Notes: generated from the sequence alone by a model not told the origin. Shown: positions 8,982 to 17,514, counted from the stretch's first letter. The stretch is 64,000 nucleotides of DNA from Novosphingobium percolationis (GCF_020179425.1 NZ_JAILYM010000003.1:372001-436000); one strand, 5' to 3'. Numbers and translations are program-made.

Positions 8982-11900
8982 ATGGCGAATTTCACCGGCA
9001 CCAGCGACGACGACAGTTACACCGGCACTTCAGGGCAGGATCTGATTGCCGGATACGGCGGTGCCGACCAGCTTAACGGTGGCGAGGGGGATGACTTCAT
9101 TGCCTCGGGCGAGCCCGCCGATCGCTTCGGTGAATATTACGGAAAGGCGATTTCGCTGGATACGAGCACCGCCAAGGATGATTTGAACGGCGGGGGCGGG
9201 AACGATCATCTCTATGCCGGTTACGGGGATAACGTTGACGGGGGAAGCAACGATGCTTTCGGTGACTACCTGTCCATCAGCTTTCTTGGCGCGCCCGCGG
9301 GGATCACGGTCGATTTCCGTCTTGCGAGCCAGACGATCGGCGGCGGCACGATCAAGAACATCGAGAATCTGACGTGGGTGCAGGGCAGCCGGTTCGACGA
9401 TACGATCAACGCCAACGACGCCACGACCGGCTACACCGAATTCAGTACCGTTCTGGGCATGGGCGGAAACGACCATATCATCGGCGGATATTACACGACC
9501 CTCATCGATGGCGGAAATGGCAACGACACGATCGATGCGGGGGATTCGATCTATTCGCCCGAAGTCCATGGCGGCAGCGGCAACGATACGATCAACGCCA
9601 CGGCCAACAATGGCGGCAAGATTTACGGCGACGGCGGCAACGACACGATCTTTTCGACTTCGGGTGCCTGGGGTGGCGATGGCAACGACAGGATCACGGT
9701 GCTCCCAGGATACTATGGCAATGCCGCGTTTGGCGAAAGCGGTGACGACATCCTGAAGTCCGCAGGGGACAATGCGGTCTATCTGGCGGGTGGCACGGGC
9801 GCCGACAGGTTGACCGGATCGAGCCAGGACGACACGCTGTTGACCGACGGCGACCGTTCGGTGACCGCCGTGCCCTTCCCCGATCTGGAAGCCGATCACG
9901 ACATTGTCGTCGCAGGCGCCGGCAACGATACCATCTGGGCAGGGATGGGTGACGATATCGATGGGGGTGAAGGCACGGACAAGCTGGGACTGTCGCTCGC
10001 GGGTTCTGCCAGCGGTGTGGATATCGCGACGGCGAACATCCTGTCGGGAAAAGGTACGTTTCTTGGCGGGACGATCCGCAATGTCGAAGCGCTGACATTC
10101 CTTGGCGCGACACGCTTTGCAGACACGATCGCGGTAACCATCAAGGGCGCGCCAGAGGAGATCGATGCCGACGCAGGCAACGACACCTTTCTTGCCAACG
10201 GCGTGGCCGTGGTGCTGCGCGGCGGCGAGGGCGCGGACAAACTGGTTGCGAACAAGGGCGGCGGGTTCTTCGATGGCGGAGAGGGTAGCGATACCGCAAC
10301 GTTCATCGGCGCTCACACGGGCGTCAAGGCGACGGTCGTCGGCAGCTTTGCCGGATTCGTCGGCGGAACAACGATGCTTCAGTCGGTCGAAAAGATTGTC
10401 GGATCGAATTTCGGCGACGTGCTGACCGGCGCTGACGCGGACGAGACGTTGATGGGCATGGACGGCGATGACACCCTTTCCGGCGGCGCAGGCAACGATC
10501 TGCTCGTCGGTGGGGCGGGGGCCGATATCATTCGCGGCGGCGCGGGGGATGACACCTATGTCGTTACCGACCTTGGCGATACGCTTGTCGAAAAGGCGAT
10601 GGAGGGCGCCGACACGGTGCGCAGCACGGTAGACTTCACGCTGGGCAGTTCCTTCGAGCGCCTGGTATTGACCGGCAGCGACGACTTGGCGGGCACGGGC
10701 AACGAGGTCGCCAACGTGTTGAACGGCAATTCCGGGGCCAACACGCTGTTGGGGCTGGGCGGCGATGATCTGCTGGCGGGCGGCGGCGGTGCCGACAAGC
10801 TGGACGGGGGCGAAGGCAGCGATATCTATTTCTTCCGCAATAGCGCGGAACTGGCCGGCGCGGCGATCATGGACAGCGGGACGAGCGGGATAGATACCCT
10901 GCGCTATGCAGGGACCAGCGCGGAAAGCCTGATACTTGCCGACGTGACGGGAATCGAGAAGATCGTCATCGGCACGGGGACCGAGGCGCTGGCCGACCGT
11001 ACCGGCAAGGCCGACATCGCCATCGACGCTTCGGCGGTAAGCCATCAAGTGGTGATAGAAGGGAATGCCGGGGCGAATCTGCTTGTCGGATCAAGTCATG
11101 ACGACAGGCTCGACGGCGGGGCTGGTAACGACCATCTTTCCGGTGGGGACGGTGCGGACACACTGGCAGGCGCACTGGGCGACGATACGATCAACGGCGG
11201 TGCGGGCAATGACCGGCTCGACGGAGGGGCTGGCAACGACAGCCTTGCAGGGGGCCTTGGGGACGATCGCATCGATGCGGGCGCGGGTGAAGATACCTTG
11301 TCCGGCGGTGATGGCGCTGACACTCTTTTCGGTCGCGATGGCTTCGACACGATCGATGGCGGTGCGGGCAACGACAGGCTCGACGGGGGCGCGGGCAACG
11401 ATACGCTGAGCGGCGGAGATGGCGCCGATATGCTGCTCGGACGGGACGGCGATGACACGATCGACGGGGGCGCGGGCAATGACCGTATCGACGGCGGCGG
11501 TGGCGTCGACAGCCTGACAGGTGGCTTAGGCGATGACCGGCTCGACGGTGGAGCAGGCAACGATACGCTGACCGGCGGAGATGGCGCCGATACGCTGCTA
11601 GGACGGGACGGGGGCGACACGATCGAGGGCGGCGCTGGCAATGACAGCATCGATGGCGGAACCGGGGCAGACATATTGATCGGCGGCATCGGCAACGACA
11701 GCTACCAGGTCGACGACGTTGCCGACACGATCACGGAGAAAGGTGGCGAGGGGCAGGACACGGTGACGGCCAGCGTCAACTGGACACTGGGCGACAATGT
11801 GGAGAACCTGCGTCTCATCGATGCCGCGATCAGCGGCACCGGCAATGCGCTCGCCAATCGCATCGATGGCAATGACGCCAGCAACCTGCTGGACGGTGGC

Positions 11901-12608
11901 GCCGGGGACGATACGCTCGTCGGCGGCCTTGGCGACGACATTTATCGAATCCGATCAGGCGAGGGACAGGACACCATCATCGAGAACAGCGGTGGGGGCA
12001 TGAACGACGTGGTCCAGACTACGCTGTCGCTGACGTTGCCTACCAATGTCGAGGTCGGCATCGCTGCAGGGTCGGGGGCTGTGGCTGTGACGGGCAACGC
12101 GCTCGACAACACGCTGGTCGGCAACAGCGCCGGAAATACGCTGGCCGGGGGCGACGGCCGTGACGTGCTGTTTGGTCTGGGCGGCAACGACAGCCTGCGC
12201 GGTGATGGCGGCGACGACCTGATCTACGGCGGGGACGGCAACGATACCCTGACCGGAGGCGCCGGCGCCGACTTTTTTGTCGTATCGACGCGTCTGGGCG
12301 AAGGAGTCGACCAGATCACGGACTTCGTGTCCGGGACCGACAAGGTTCTCGTCCTCAATGATTACGTGTCGGGAACTTTGACGGCGGAGGGATTCGTCGT
12401 TGGGACCAGCGCTCGTGACGACAACGATATCGCTATCTACGACAGGGCGAGCGGCAAGCTCTATGTGGATTACGATGCCAACGGGCCGCAGCAGAAGGTG
12501 CTGCTGGCGCAGTTCGCACCCAACACGGCGCTCGCCGCGAGCGACTTCCTGCTGGATTTTGCAGGATCATTTCCGCTGCCCGCCAGCGGAAACGATCTGA
12601 TCATCTGA
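8982..12608 (+). CDS. RTX-type calcium-binding exoprotein
   Basis: About 1208 residues, acidic and glycine-rich, full of GGxGxDxUx nonapeptide repeats; the densest arrays lie near nt 10430-10560, 11090-11700 and 12150-12270. Intervening blocks of about 100 residues (such as DTVRSTVDFTLGSSFERLVL) recur, as in large RTX surface proteins. There is no N-terminal signal peptide, as expected for type I secretion with an uncleaved C-terminal signal; the C-terminus (ASDFLLDFAGSFPLPASGND) is hydrophobic and fits this. No enzymatic domain is recognised, so it may be structural or adhesive. The ATG at 8982 is preferred because GAGGGGG precedes it; an in-frame ATG lies at 8940. No type I transporter genes are nearby. 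Confidence 0.88.
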   Translation: MANFTGTSDDDSYTGTSGQDLIAGYGGADQLNGGEGDDFIASGEPADRFGEYYGKAISLDTSTAKDDLNGGGGNDHLYAGYGDNVDGGSNDAFGDYLSISFLGAPAGITVDFRLASQTIGGGTIKNIENLTWVQGSRFDDTINANDATTGYTEFSTVLGMGGNDHIIGGYYTTLIDGGNGNDTIDAGDSIYSPEVHGGSGNDTINATANNGGKIYGDGGNDTIFSTSGAWGGDGNDRITVLPGYYGNAAFGESGDDILKSAGDNAVYLAGGTGADRLTGSSQDDTLLTDGDRSVTAVPFPDLEADHDIVVAGAGNDTIWAGMGDDIDGGEGTDKLGLSLAGSASGVDIATANILSGKGTFLGGTIRNVEALTFLGATRFADTIAVTIKGAPEEIDADAGNDTFLANGVAVVLRGGEGADKLVANKGGGFFDGGEGSDTATFIGAHTGVKATVVGSFAGFVGGTTMLQSVEKIVGSNFGDVLTGADADETLMGMDGDDTLSGGAGNDLLVGGAGADIIRGGAGDDTYVVTDLGDTLVEKAMEGADTVRSTVDFTLGSSFERLVLTGSDDLAGTGNEVANVLNGNSGANTLLGLGGDDLLAGGGGADKLDGGEGSDIYFFRNSAELAGAAIMDSGTSGIDTLRYAGTSAESLILADVTGIEKIVIGTGTEALADRTGKADIAIDASAVSHQVVIEGNAGANLLVGSSHDDRLDGGAGNDHLSGGDGADTLAGALGDDTINGGAGNDRLDGGAGNDSLAGGLGDDRIDAGAGEDTLSGGDGADTLFGRDGFDTIDGGAGNDRLDGGAGNDTLSGGDGADMLLGRDGDDTIDGGAGNDRIDGGGGVDSLTGGLGDDRLDGGAGNDTLTGGDGADTLLGRDGGDTIEGGAGNDSIDGGTGADILIGGIGNDSYQVDDVADTITEKGGEGQDTVTASVNWTLGDNVENLRLIDAAISGTGNALANRIDGNDASNLLDGGAGDDTLVGGLGDDIYRIRSGEGQDTIIENSGGGMNDVVQTTLSLTLPTNVEVGIAAGSGAVAVTGNALDNTLVGNSAGNTLAGGDGRDVLFGLGGNDSLRGDGGDDLIYGGDGNDTLTGGAGADFFVVSTRLGEGVDQITDFVSGTDKVLVLNDYVSGTLTAEGFVVGTSARDDNDIAIYDRASGKLYVDYDANGPQQKVLLAQFAPNTALAASDFLLDFAGSFPLPASGNDLII
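11094..11700 (+). repeat. Tandem RTX-coding repeats
   Basis: Degenerate direct repeats in coding DNA, built on 27-base units (GGxGxDxUx) grouped into longer cassettes. The phrase LLGRDGxDTIxGGAGNDxxDGG recurs about every 54 residues. Similarity at DNA level is high enough that unit number could change by slippage or recombination. Confidence 0.8.
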
Positions 12609-12620
12609 AGCTCTTTGCAA

Positions 12621-12646
12621 AAGGGGGCGGTCGGCGCCGCCCCCTT
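12621..12646. terminator. Bidirectional terminator between the RTX gene and purC
   Basis: A perfect 10-bp stem, AAGGGGGCGG (12621-12630) and CCGCCCCCTT (12637-12646), closes a 6-base loop between two converging genes. A-rich and T-rich edges on either side suit termination in both directions. Confidence 0.8.
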
Positions 12647-12650
12647 CGGA

Positions 12651-13436
12651 TCACTTCTTGGTGCGCAGCTTGCGGTGTGCGCCGAGGTCGAGCACTTCGC
12701 TCGGACCCCCATCGTTTTCGAGCAGGCCGAGGCGGCGCGCCACTTCCTGATAGGCTTCCTCTTCGCCGCCGAGGTCGCGGCGGAAGCGGTCCTTGTCGAG
12801 CTTTTCGCCGGTGGCCATGTCCCACAGGCGGCAGCCGTCGGGGCTGATCTCGTCAGCCAGGATCACGCGGGCGTAATCGCCGTCCCAGATGCGGCCGAAT
12901 TCCAGCTTGAAATCGACGAGGCGGATGCCGATCGCGGCGAACATGCCGCACATGAAGTCGTTCACGCGGATCGCCATCGACGAGATGTCCTGCATCTCCT
13001 CGTTGTTGGCCCAGCCGAAGCAGGCGATGTGCTCTTCGGCGATCATAGGATCACCCAGCGCATCGTCCTTGTAGTAGTATTCGATCAGCGTGTGGGGCAG
13101 CGGCTCGCCCTCCTCGATGCCGAGGCGCTTCGAGATCGAGCCGGCCGCCACGTTGCGCACCACCACTTCGATCGGGATGATCTCGACCTGGCGCACCAGC
13201 TGCTCGCGCATGTTCAGGCGGCGGATGAAGTGCGTGGGAATGCCGATGTGGGCGAGGCGCGTGAACACGTACTCGCTGATGCGGTTGTTGATCACGCCCT
13301 TGCCGTTGATCGTGCCGCGCTTCTGCGCGTTGAAGGCCGTCGCATCGTCCTTGAAGTACTGGATCAGGGTGCCCGGTTCCGGACCTTCGTAGAGGATCTT
13401 GGCCTTGCCTTCGTAGATCTGGCGGCGACGCGACAT
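12651..13436 (-). CDS. purC: Phosphoribosylaminoimidazole-succinocarboxamide synthase
   Basis: 261 residues, normal for the single-domain bacterial enzyme that joins CAIR and aspartate in purine synthesis (ATP-dependent, cytosolic). The N-terminus [18 protein letters not shown], the substrate segment [29 protein letters not shown] and the helix VDFKLEFG are all family signatures. The start at 13436 gives [11 protein letters not shown] and has GGGAAAGAG upstream; a longer open frame to 13487 has no support. No purS/Q/L genes are adjacent. A leader with terminator-like folding lies upstream (13491-13562). Confidence 0.97.
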   Translation of the reverse strand: MSRRRQIYEGKAKILYEGPEPGTLIQYFKDDATAFNAQKRGTINGKGVINNRISEYVFTRLAHIGIPTHFIRRLNMREQLVRQVEIIPIEVVVRNVAAGSISKRLGIEEGEPLPHTLIEYYYKDDALGDPMIAEEHIACFGWANNEEMQDISSMAIRVNDFMCGMFAAIGIRLVDFKLEFGRIWDGDYARVILADEISPDGCRLWDMATGEKLDKDRFRRDLGGEEEAYQEVARRLGLLENDGGPSEVLDLGAHRKLRTKK

Positions 13437-13746
13437 GGGCGACTCTTTCCCTATGGACCGGCGCGCATCGTAAACCGCGCGCGGCAAATCAAAAACCCCG
13501 GCGGGGCGAGGCGTCGCGGGCGAGCGAGCGCATCGAGAAGCCGGGGCGTCGAAGCGAGCCCCTTAGGCGAAAACGCGCAAAAGTGCAATTGCGGGCGCAG
13601 GACTAGAGTCCGGCATCGCTATCGTTCCATAACTTCGAACATTTCGTGCCAACTTATCGTGCTTACCGGAACGAGTGGAACGCGGCATATCGACATCGGT
13701 TGTCGCCGGACGCCTCTCCCTCCCGGCGCTCGCAAGAAGGAATCCC
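13437..13746. other. Divergent intergenic region between purC and wrbA
   Basis: 310 bases without a convincing gene. The purC-proximal half, read on the minus strand, holds GC-rich alternative hairpins followed by a T run (see 13491-13562). The wrbA-proximal half is AT-richer (about 13615-13665) and must hold the wrbA promoter, but I could not fix -35/-10 boxes with confidence. No protein-coding signal or known riboswitch pattern was seen. Confidence 0.6.
13491..13562 (-). promoter_or_regulatory. Attenuator-like leader or sRNA terminator upstream of purC
   Basis: Read on the minus strand: segment 1 GGGGC (13562-13558), segment 2 GCCCCGGC (13547-13540), segment 3 GCCGGGG (13502-13496), then TTTTT (13495-13491). 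Segment 2 can pair with 3 to form a terminator-type stem, or with 1, which would disrupt it. The T run ends 55 bases before the purC ATG. This is the layout of a transcription attenuator, or of the 3' end of a short RNA. The 37-base loop makes the terminator call uncertain. Confidence 0.4.
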
Positions 13747-14349
13747 ATGATGAGCAAGGTTCTGGTCCTCTATTATTCCAGCTACGGCCATCTCGAAACG
13801 ATGGCCCACGCCATTGCCGAAGGCGCCCGTGCCACCGGCGCCGAAGTCGACGTCAAGCGCGTGCCCGAAACCGCCCCGCTCGAAGTCGCGCAGGCTGCGC
13901 ACTTCAAGCTCGACCAGGCGGCGCCCGTCGCCACCGTGGCGGAACTGGAAGGCTACGATGCGATCATCGTTGGCACGGGTACGCGCTTTGGCCGCATCAG
14001 CAGCCAGATGGCGGCCTTCCTCGATCAGGCGGGCGGCCTGTGGGCGCGCGGCGCGCTGCACGGCAAGGTCGGTGCGGCGTTCACCAGCACCGCCACCCAG
14101 CACGGTGGGCAGGAAGTGACGCTGTTCTCGATCCTCACCAACCTGCTCCACTTCGGCATGACCATCGTCGGGCTCGACTATGGCCACCAGGGCCAGATGC
14201 GCAACGACGAGGTCGTCGGCGGCTCGCCCTATGGCGCGACCACGATTGCCAATGGCGACGGCAGCCGCCAGCCCAGCGAAACCGAGCTGGAGGGCGCGCG
14301 CTACCTCGGCAAGCGCGTGGCCGACACCGCCAACAAGCTGTTCGGCTGA
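13747..14349 (+). CDS. wrbA: NAD(P)H:quinone oxidoreductase, WrbA type
   Basis: About 200 residues, the usual WrbA length. It starts [17 protein letters not shown], the FMN-phosphate-binding loop of the flavodoxin-like fold, and includes [37 protein letters not shown] and [12 protein letters not shown], all WrbA hallmarks. It reduces quinones by two electrons and protects against oxidative stress in the cytosol. Two ATG codons stand in tandem (13747, 13750) behind AGAAGG (13735-13740); either may be used. It is monocistronic, diverging from purC. Confidence 0.96.
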   Translation: MMSKVLVLYYSSYGHLETMAHAIAEGARATGAEVDVKRVPETAPLEVAQAAHFKLDQAAPVATVAELEGYDAIIVGTGTRFGRISSQMAAFLDQAGGLWARGALHGKVGAAFTSTATQHGGQEVTLFSILTNLLHFGMTIVGLDYGHQGQMRNDEVVGGSPYGATTIANGDGSRQPSETELEGARYLGKRVADTANKLFG

Positions 14350-14425
14350 AGCCCCGACATCGGGCAGGGCCGGGACTCGACAACCCGTCCCTTTCCCGCT
14401 AGGGGCGCGCCTTTCCATTATTGGG

Positions 14426-14453
14426 GCCGGTCGGAACCGGCTCTTGACCGGAG
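14426..14453 (+). promoter_or_regulatory. Alternative hairpins in the rpmE leader
   Basis: GCCGGT (14426-14431) pairs perfectly with ACCGGC (14436-14441). The overlapping CCGGTC (14427-14432) also pairs perfectly with GACCGG (14446-14451), and this second fold ties up the start of the Shine-Dalgarno GGAG (14450-14453) of rpmE. The two stems exclude each other, so the leader could switch between open and closed ribosome sites. Confidence 0.4.
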
Positions 14454-14461
14454 CGCGTTCG

Positions 14462-14686
14462 ATGAAGGCCAACATTCACCCCGACTACCACACCATCAAG
14501 GTGCAGATGACCGACGGCACCGTGTTCGAAACCCGCTCCACCTGGGGCAAGGAAGGCGACACGCTGGCCCTCGAAATCGATCCCACCTCGCACCCGGCGT
14601 GGACCGGCGGTACGCGCCAGCTGGACCAGGGCGGCCGCGTCGCCCAGTTCAACAAGCGCTTCGGTGGCCTCAGCCTCAAGCGCTGA
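14462..14686 (+). CDS. rpmE: 50S ribosomal protein L31
   Basis: 74 residues beginning [19 protein letters not shown], with the long middle insertion [20 protein letters not shown] seen in alphaproteobacterial L31. The CxxC zinc ligands of the C+ form are absent, so this is a zinc-independent (C-) L31. GGAG at 14450-14453 gives 8-base spacing to the ATG. A strong terminator follows, so the gene is probably a single transcript. The leader can fold in two ways, consistent with autoregulation as known for L31 elsewhere. Confidence 0.95.
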   Translation: MKANIHPDYHTIKVQMTDGTVFETRSTWGKEGDTLALEIDPTSHPAWTGGTRQLDQGGRVAQFNKRFGGLSLKR

Positions 14687-14731
14687 TCGGCAACTCGGGG
14701 TTCTCGAGACTTCGAGAGTTTCAAGACAGGG

Positions 14732-14764
14732 AAAGGGCGGCCTCTCGGGGCCGCCCTTTTCGTT
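14732..14764 (+). terminator. Intrinsic terminator after rpmE
   Basis: Stem AAAGGGCGGCC (14732-14742) and GGCCGCCCTTT (14749-14759) with a 6-base loop, followed by T-rich sequence. It separates rpmE from the gsp cassette. Confidence 0.85.
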
Positions 14765-14792
14765 TGCGCGCCCTGCGCGTAAGCCTTGGCTG

Positions 14793-15251
14793 ATGAACAG
14801 GTGCACGCTCCATCCCCGCCCAAACGGCTTTTCGCTGGTCGAGATGATGGTGGTGCTGTTCGTGATGGGCGTGCTGGCGGCCTCGGTCGTGCTGCTACTG
14901 CCGGGCGATGCCGACCGCCTGCGCCGCGAAAGCGAGCGGTTCGCCGCGCGCGCGTCCGCCGCGCGGGATGAAGCCATCGCCAGCGGGTCGCCGGTTGCGC
15001 TGGTGGTCAACGGCGCGGGCTACTACTTCGAGGAGCGCCACGACGGATCGTGGGGACCGGCGCAGGGGCGGGGCCTTGCGCTGACCAACTGGAGCGCAGG
15101 CACGGTCACCAGCACTGGCCGCGCGCGTCTGGTATTTGATCCTGTCGGCCTTGCCAGCAGCGAGTTGCGACTGCGCCTGTCGCGCGGCGATGCTGCGAGA
15201 ACGATCACCATCGCGCGCAACGGCAGGGTGCGGGCCGATGACACGCCATAG
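14793..15251 (+). CDS. gspH: Type II secretion minor pseudopilin GspH
   Basis: 152 residues with a prepilin leader ending NG before FSLVEMMVVLFVMGVLAASV; the prepilin peptidase GspO would cut after the glycine and methylate the phenylalanine. The rest is a small beta-rich domain (GYYFEERHDGSWGP, ITIARNGRVR) typical of GspH/FimT. Minor pseudopilins cap the periplasmic pseudopilus that pushes substrates through the GspD secretin. The start at 14793 yields a short positively charged leader. The 3' end overlaps gspI by 14 bases. Confidence 0.87.
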   Translation: MNRCTLHPRPNGFSLVEMMVVLFVMGVLAASVVLLLPGDADRLRRESERFAARASAARDEAIASGSPVALVVNGAGYYFEERHDGSWGPAQGRGLALTNWSAGTVTSTGRARLVFDPVGLASSELRLRLSRGDAARTITIARNGRVRADDTP

Positions 15252-15618
15252 CGCCGAGCGCGGTTTCACCCTGCTCGAACTGCTGGTCGCGCTGGCGGTC
15301 TTTGCCGTGGCCGCACTGGCGCTGGTGCGCATGGAAGGCGCGAGCATCGTCCGCACCGCCGATCTCGACCAGCGCGCCTTGCGCGAGATCGTGGCGCAGA
15401 ACATGGCCAACGAGATCCTGACCGATCCGCTGCCGCCCGCCGAAGGGCAGGCGGGGGGCACGATTCGCAACGCCGGTCGGTTGTTCGCCTGGCGGCGCGA
15501 CGTGGCCCGCGACCAGGGCCTCGGCGTCCTTGCCATCACCCTGTCGGTGCGCGAGGCGACCCCCGGTCGCGCCAGCCAGGCGACCACGCTGCATTTTGCC
15601 CGCCCGGCCGCATCATGA
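15238..15618 (+). CDS. gspI: Type II secretion minor pseudopilin GspI
   Basis: 126 residues; short leader MTRHSAERG, then FTLLELLVALAVFAVAALAL, the type IV prepilin helix with the Glu at +5. The remainder (AQNMANEILTDP, GRLFAWRRDV) fits GspI, which nucleates the pseudopilus tip with GspJ and GspK. The ATG at 15238 lies within the end of gspH, and the stop overlaps gspJ by 4 bases, so all four genes read as one coupled unit. Confidence 0.88.
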   Translation: MTRHSAERGFTLLELLVALAVFAVAALALVRMEGASIVRTADLDQRALREIVAQNMANEILTDPLPPAEGQAGGTIRNAGRLFAWRRDVARDQGLGVLAITLSVREATPGRASQATTLHFARPAAS

Positions 15619-16205
15619 TCGCGCGTCGAGCCAACGGCTTCACTCTGATCGAGATGCTGGTCGCGCTTGCGGTGTTCGCGCTGATCGCGGGCGGTGCGCT
15701 CACGCTGCTGCGCTTCAGCGTCGATGCCGAACTGGGAGCGAAGCGCAAGACCGAGGCCATGGCGCTGCAGCGTCGCTTCCTGTCCGTCTGGACCGCCGAC
15801 CTCGCGCAGGCCGCGCCGCGCCCCTCGCGCGACGAGGCGGGCATTTCTCACCCCGCGTTCGAAGCGGGCGGGCCGGCGCTGCTGCGCTTCGTGTGCACTG
15901 GCTGGAGCAACGTCGACGGCGCGGCCCGGCCCAGCCTGCAAAAGGTCGAATGGCGCTGGGACGGCAAGGCGCTGGTGCGCAGCGGCACGCCGTTCCCCGA
16001 TGGCGCGGCGCCCGATCCGGCGAGCGCCATGCTGCCGCTCGCCGCGGCGCCCGGCTTGCGTTTTCGCACGAACGATGGCGTCTGGCACGATCGTTGGGAA
16101 CCCCAGCGCGAGGGCGAACTGCCCGTCGCGGTCGAACTGCTGCTGCCGCAACCGGGTGGCGAGCCGCTGCGGATCGTCTCGCTGGTCGGGGTGAACTACC
16201 AATGA
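15615..16205 (+). CDS. gspJ: Type II secretion minor pseudopilin GspJ
   Basis: 196 residues; leader MIARRANG followed by FTLIEMLVALAVFALIAGGA. The middle (QRRFLSVWTADLAQAAPR, LLRFVCTGWSN, EWRWDGKALVRSG) matches the large-loop GspJ domain. It forms the tip complex with GspI and GspK in the inner membrane/periplasm. The start overlaps the gspI stop (ATGA) and its own stop overlaps the gspK ATG. Confidence 0.9.
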   Translation: MIARRANGFTLIEMLVALAVFALIAGGALTLLRFSVDAELGAKRKTEAMALQRRFLSVWTADLAQAAPRPSRDEAGISHPAFEAGGPALLRFVCTGWSNVDGAARPSLQKVEWRWDGKALVRSGTPFPDGAAPDPASAMLPLAAAPGLRFRTNDGVWHDRWEPQREGELPVAVELLLPQPGGEPLRIVSLVGVNYQ

Positions 16206-17179
16206 GCCGCAGGCCGGACGAACGCGGTGCGGCGCTGCTGTCGGTGCTGCTGCTGGTGGCCGTGATGGCGGTGCTGGCGGCGGTGATGCTCGACCGGCTG
16301 AACCTCGCCACGCGGCTGGCGGGCAACGCGCAGGCCATGATGCGCGCGCGCCTTGCCGCGACCAGTGCCGAAAGCGTGGCGCTGGTGCGGCTCAAGGCGC
16401 TGGTCGATGCGCAGGGTGACCGCACCGTCGATGCGAACGGGCTGCTGGGGCGCGACGTGCCGTTGGCCTTGCCGCAGCTGGGTGCGGGGGCGGCGATCAC
16501 CGTGCGGCTCGATGATGCGGGCAACTGCTTCAACGTCAATTCGCTGGTCCAGCAGGACATCGACGGCGCCTTGACCTTGCGCATCGTCGCGCTGGAGCAG
16601 TTGCGCGCGCTGATGGGGCAAGCCGGCCTCGGGCAGGATGAAGCCTTCCGCCTGTCCGACGCCATGGCCGACTGGATCGACAGCGATTCGGTTGCCCTGC
16701 CCAACGGCGCGGAAGACGCGGCCTATCGCGCGCTGCCGGTCCCCTATCGCACCGCCAACCGGCTGATCGTGGACCTGACCGAACTGCGCGCCGTGCGCGG
16801 CATGACCGCGCCGCTCTACCAGCGCCTGCGCCCGTGGTTGTGCGCGCTGCCCGCAGCAGAACTTTCGCCGATCCAGCTCAATACCCTGCGTCCCGAACAG
16901 GCCCCGCTGCTGGCGATGCTGGCGCCCGATGTCCTCACGCCGGCGCGCGCGCGCGGCCTGATCGCCGGGCGTCCGGGGCAGGGCTGGGCGAGTGCGGCCG
17001 ATGCCTTCCGGGGCCTCGGCACGGCCCCGGCGCAAGCCACAGTGCGCAGCCGCTGGTTCGTGCTGACGCAGAGCGTACGCGTCGATTCGGTGGAACTGGA
17101 GGAACAGGCGCTGGTCGATACCGGCGTCACGCCCGCACGCATCGCCTTGCGCAGCTGGGGCGATGCCGAAAGCCGATAG
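16202..17179 (+). CDS. gspK: Type II secretion minor pseudopilin GspK
   Basis: 325 residues. GspK lacks the usual Glu at +5; here the N-terminal helix reads GAALLSVLLLVAVMAVLAAVM. The tip domain shows DAGNCFNVNSLVQ, DAMADWIDSDS and the segment YRTANRLIVDLTELRAVRGM characteristic of the family. It caps the pseudopilus. In most T2SS loci gspL and gspM follow, but here the next feature is a repeat region and tRNA-His, so the cassette ends at gspK. Confidence 0.92.
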   Translation: MSRRPDERGAALLSVLLLVAVMAVLAAVMLDRLNLATRLAGNAQAMMRARLAATSAESVALVRLKALVDAQGDRTVDANGLLGRDVPLALPQLGAGAAITVRLDDAGNCFNVNSLVQQDIDGALTLRIVALEQLRALMGQAGLGQDEAFRLSDAMADWIDSDSVALPNGAEDAAYRALPVPYRTANRLIVDLTELRAVRGMTAPLYQRLRPWLCALPAAELSPIQLNTLRPEQAPLLAMLAPDVLTPARARGLIAGRPGQGWASAADAFRGLGTAPAQATVRSRWFVLTQSVRVDSVELEEQALVDTGVTPARIALRSWGDAESR

Positions 17180-17266
17180 TGCAGAGCGGGATTCGTGCCC
17201 CTTCGCGCTTGCGAGCCCGGCGAAAGCCGAGAAACGCATCCAGAGCGTTTTCAGCTGCCGCTGCGG

Positions 17267-17296
17267 ATTGCTAGGTCGCCTGCGGCTCCTCGCAAT
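17267..17296. repeat. REP-like palindromic element
   Basis: ATTGCTAGG (17267-17275) and CCTCGCAAT (17288-17296) are near-perfect inverted arms around a GC-rich centre. The reverse strand reads TCATTGCGAGGAGC, the start of a small palindromic repeat common between genes in many proteobacteria. It lies in the non-coding stretch after gspK. Confidence 0.55.
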
Positions 17297-17373
17297 GACG
17301 AAAGGGGCGGGGGGCACGGCGCTCGCGCCGTGAAATCGGGCCCGCCTGCAAAGTTTTCGCTTTTCATTTCCCT

Positions 17374-17420
17374 GTCATTCTGCAAAGGGGCTCGCCCGCG
17401 CCGGTCATCCTTTGCATGAC
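17374..17420. repeat. Inverted repeat upstream of tRNA-His
   Basis: TGCAAAGG (17381-17388) and CCTTTGCA (17409-17416) are perfect inverted copies 20 bases apart, extended by GTCA/TGAC at the outer edges with a 3-base bulge. It ends 16 bases before the tRNA-His gene and may be a structured transcript end or a mobile-repeat remnant. Confidence 0.45.
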
Positions 17421-17436
17421 CCTTCGCGGCTTGTGT

Positions 17437-17514
17437 GGCGATCGTAGCTCAGTTGGTTAGAGCGCCGGTTTGTGGTACCGGAGGTCGTGGGTTCGAACCC
17501 CATCGGTCGCCCCA
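17437..17514 (+). tRNA. tRNA-His (GUG)
   Basis: A complete cloverleaf. Acceptor GCGATCG pairs with CGGTCGC, with a genomic G at -1 (17437) opposite discriminator C73, the tRNA-His identity pair. The anticodon loop TTGTGGT gives anticodon GTG (17472-17474). The T arm is GTGGG-TTCGAAC-CCCAT, and CCA is encoded (17512-17514). Confidence 0.97.

Noticed and set aside
9030..11048. 672-codon minus-strand open frame within the RTX gene
   Set aside because: Shadow of repetitive Gly/Asp codons; the plus strand has clear RTX repeats.
13437..13620. ZTP (pfl) riboswitch ahead of purC
   Set aside because: A purine gene would be a good target, but the conserved GCCGCCTGGGC end and the GGGTCGTGACTGGC start are absent.
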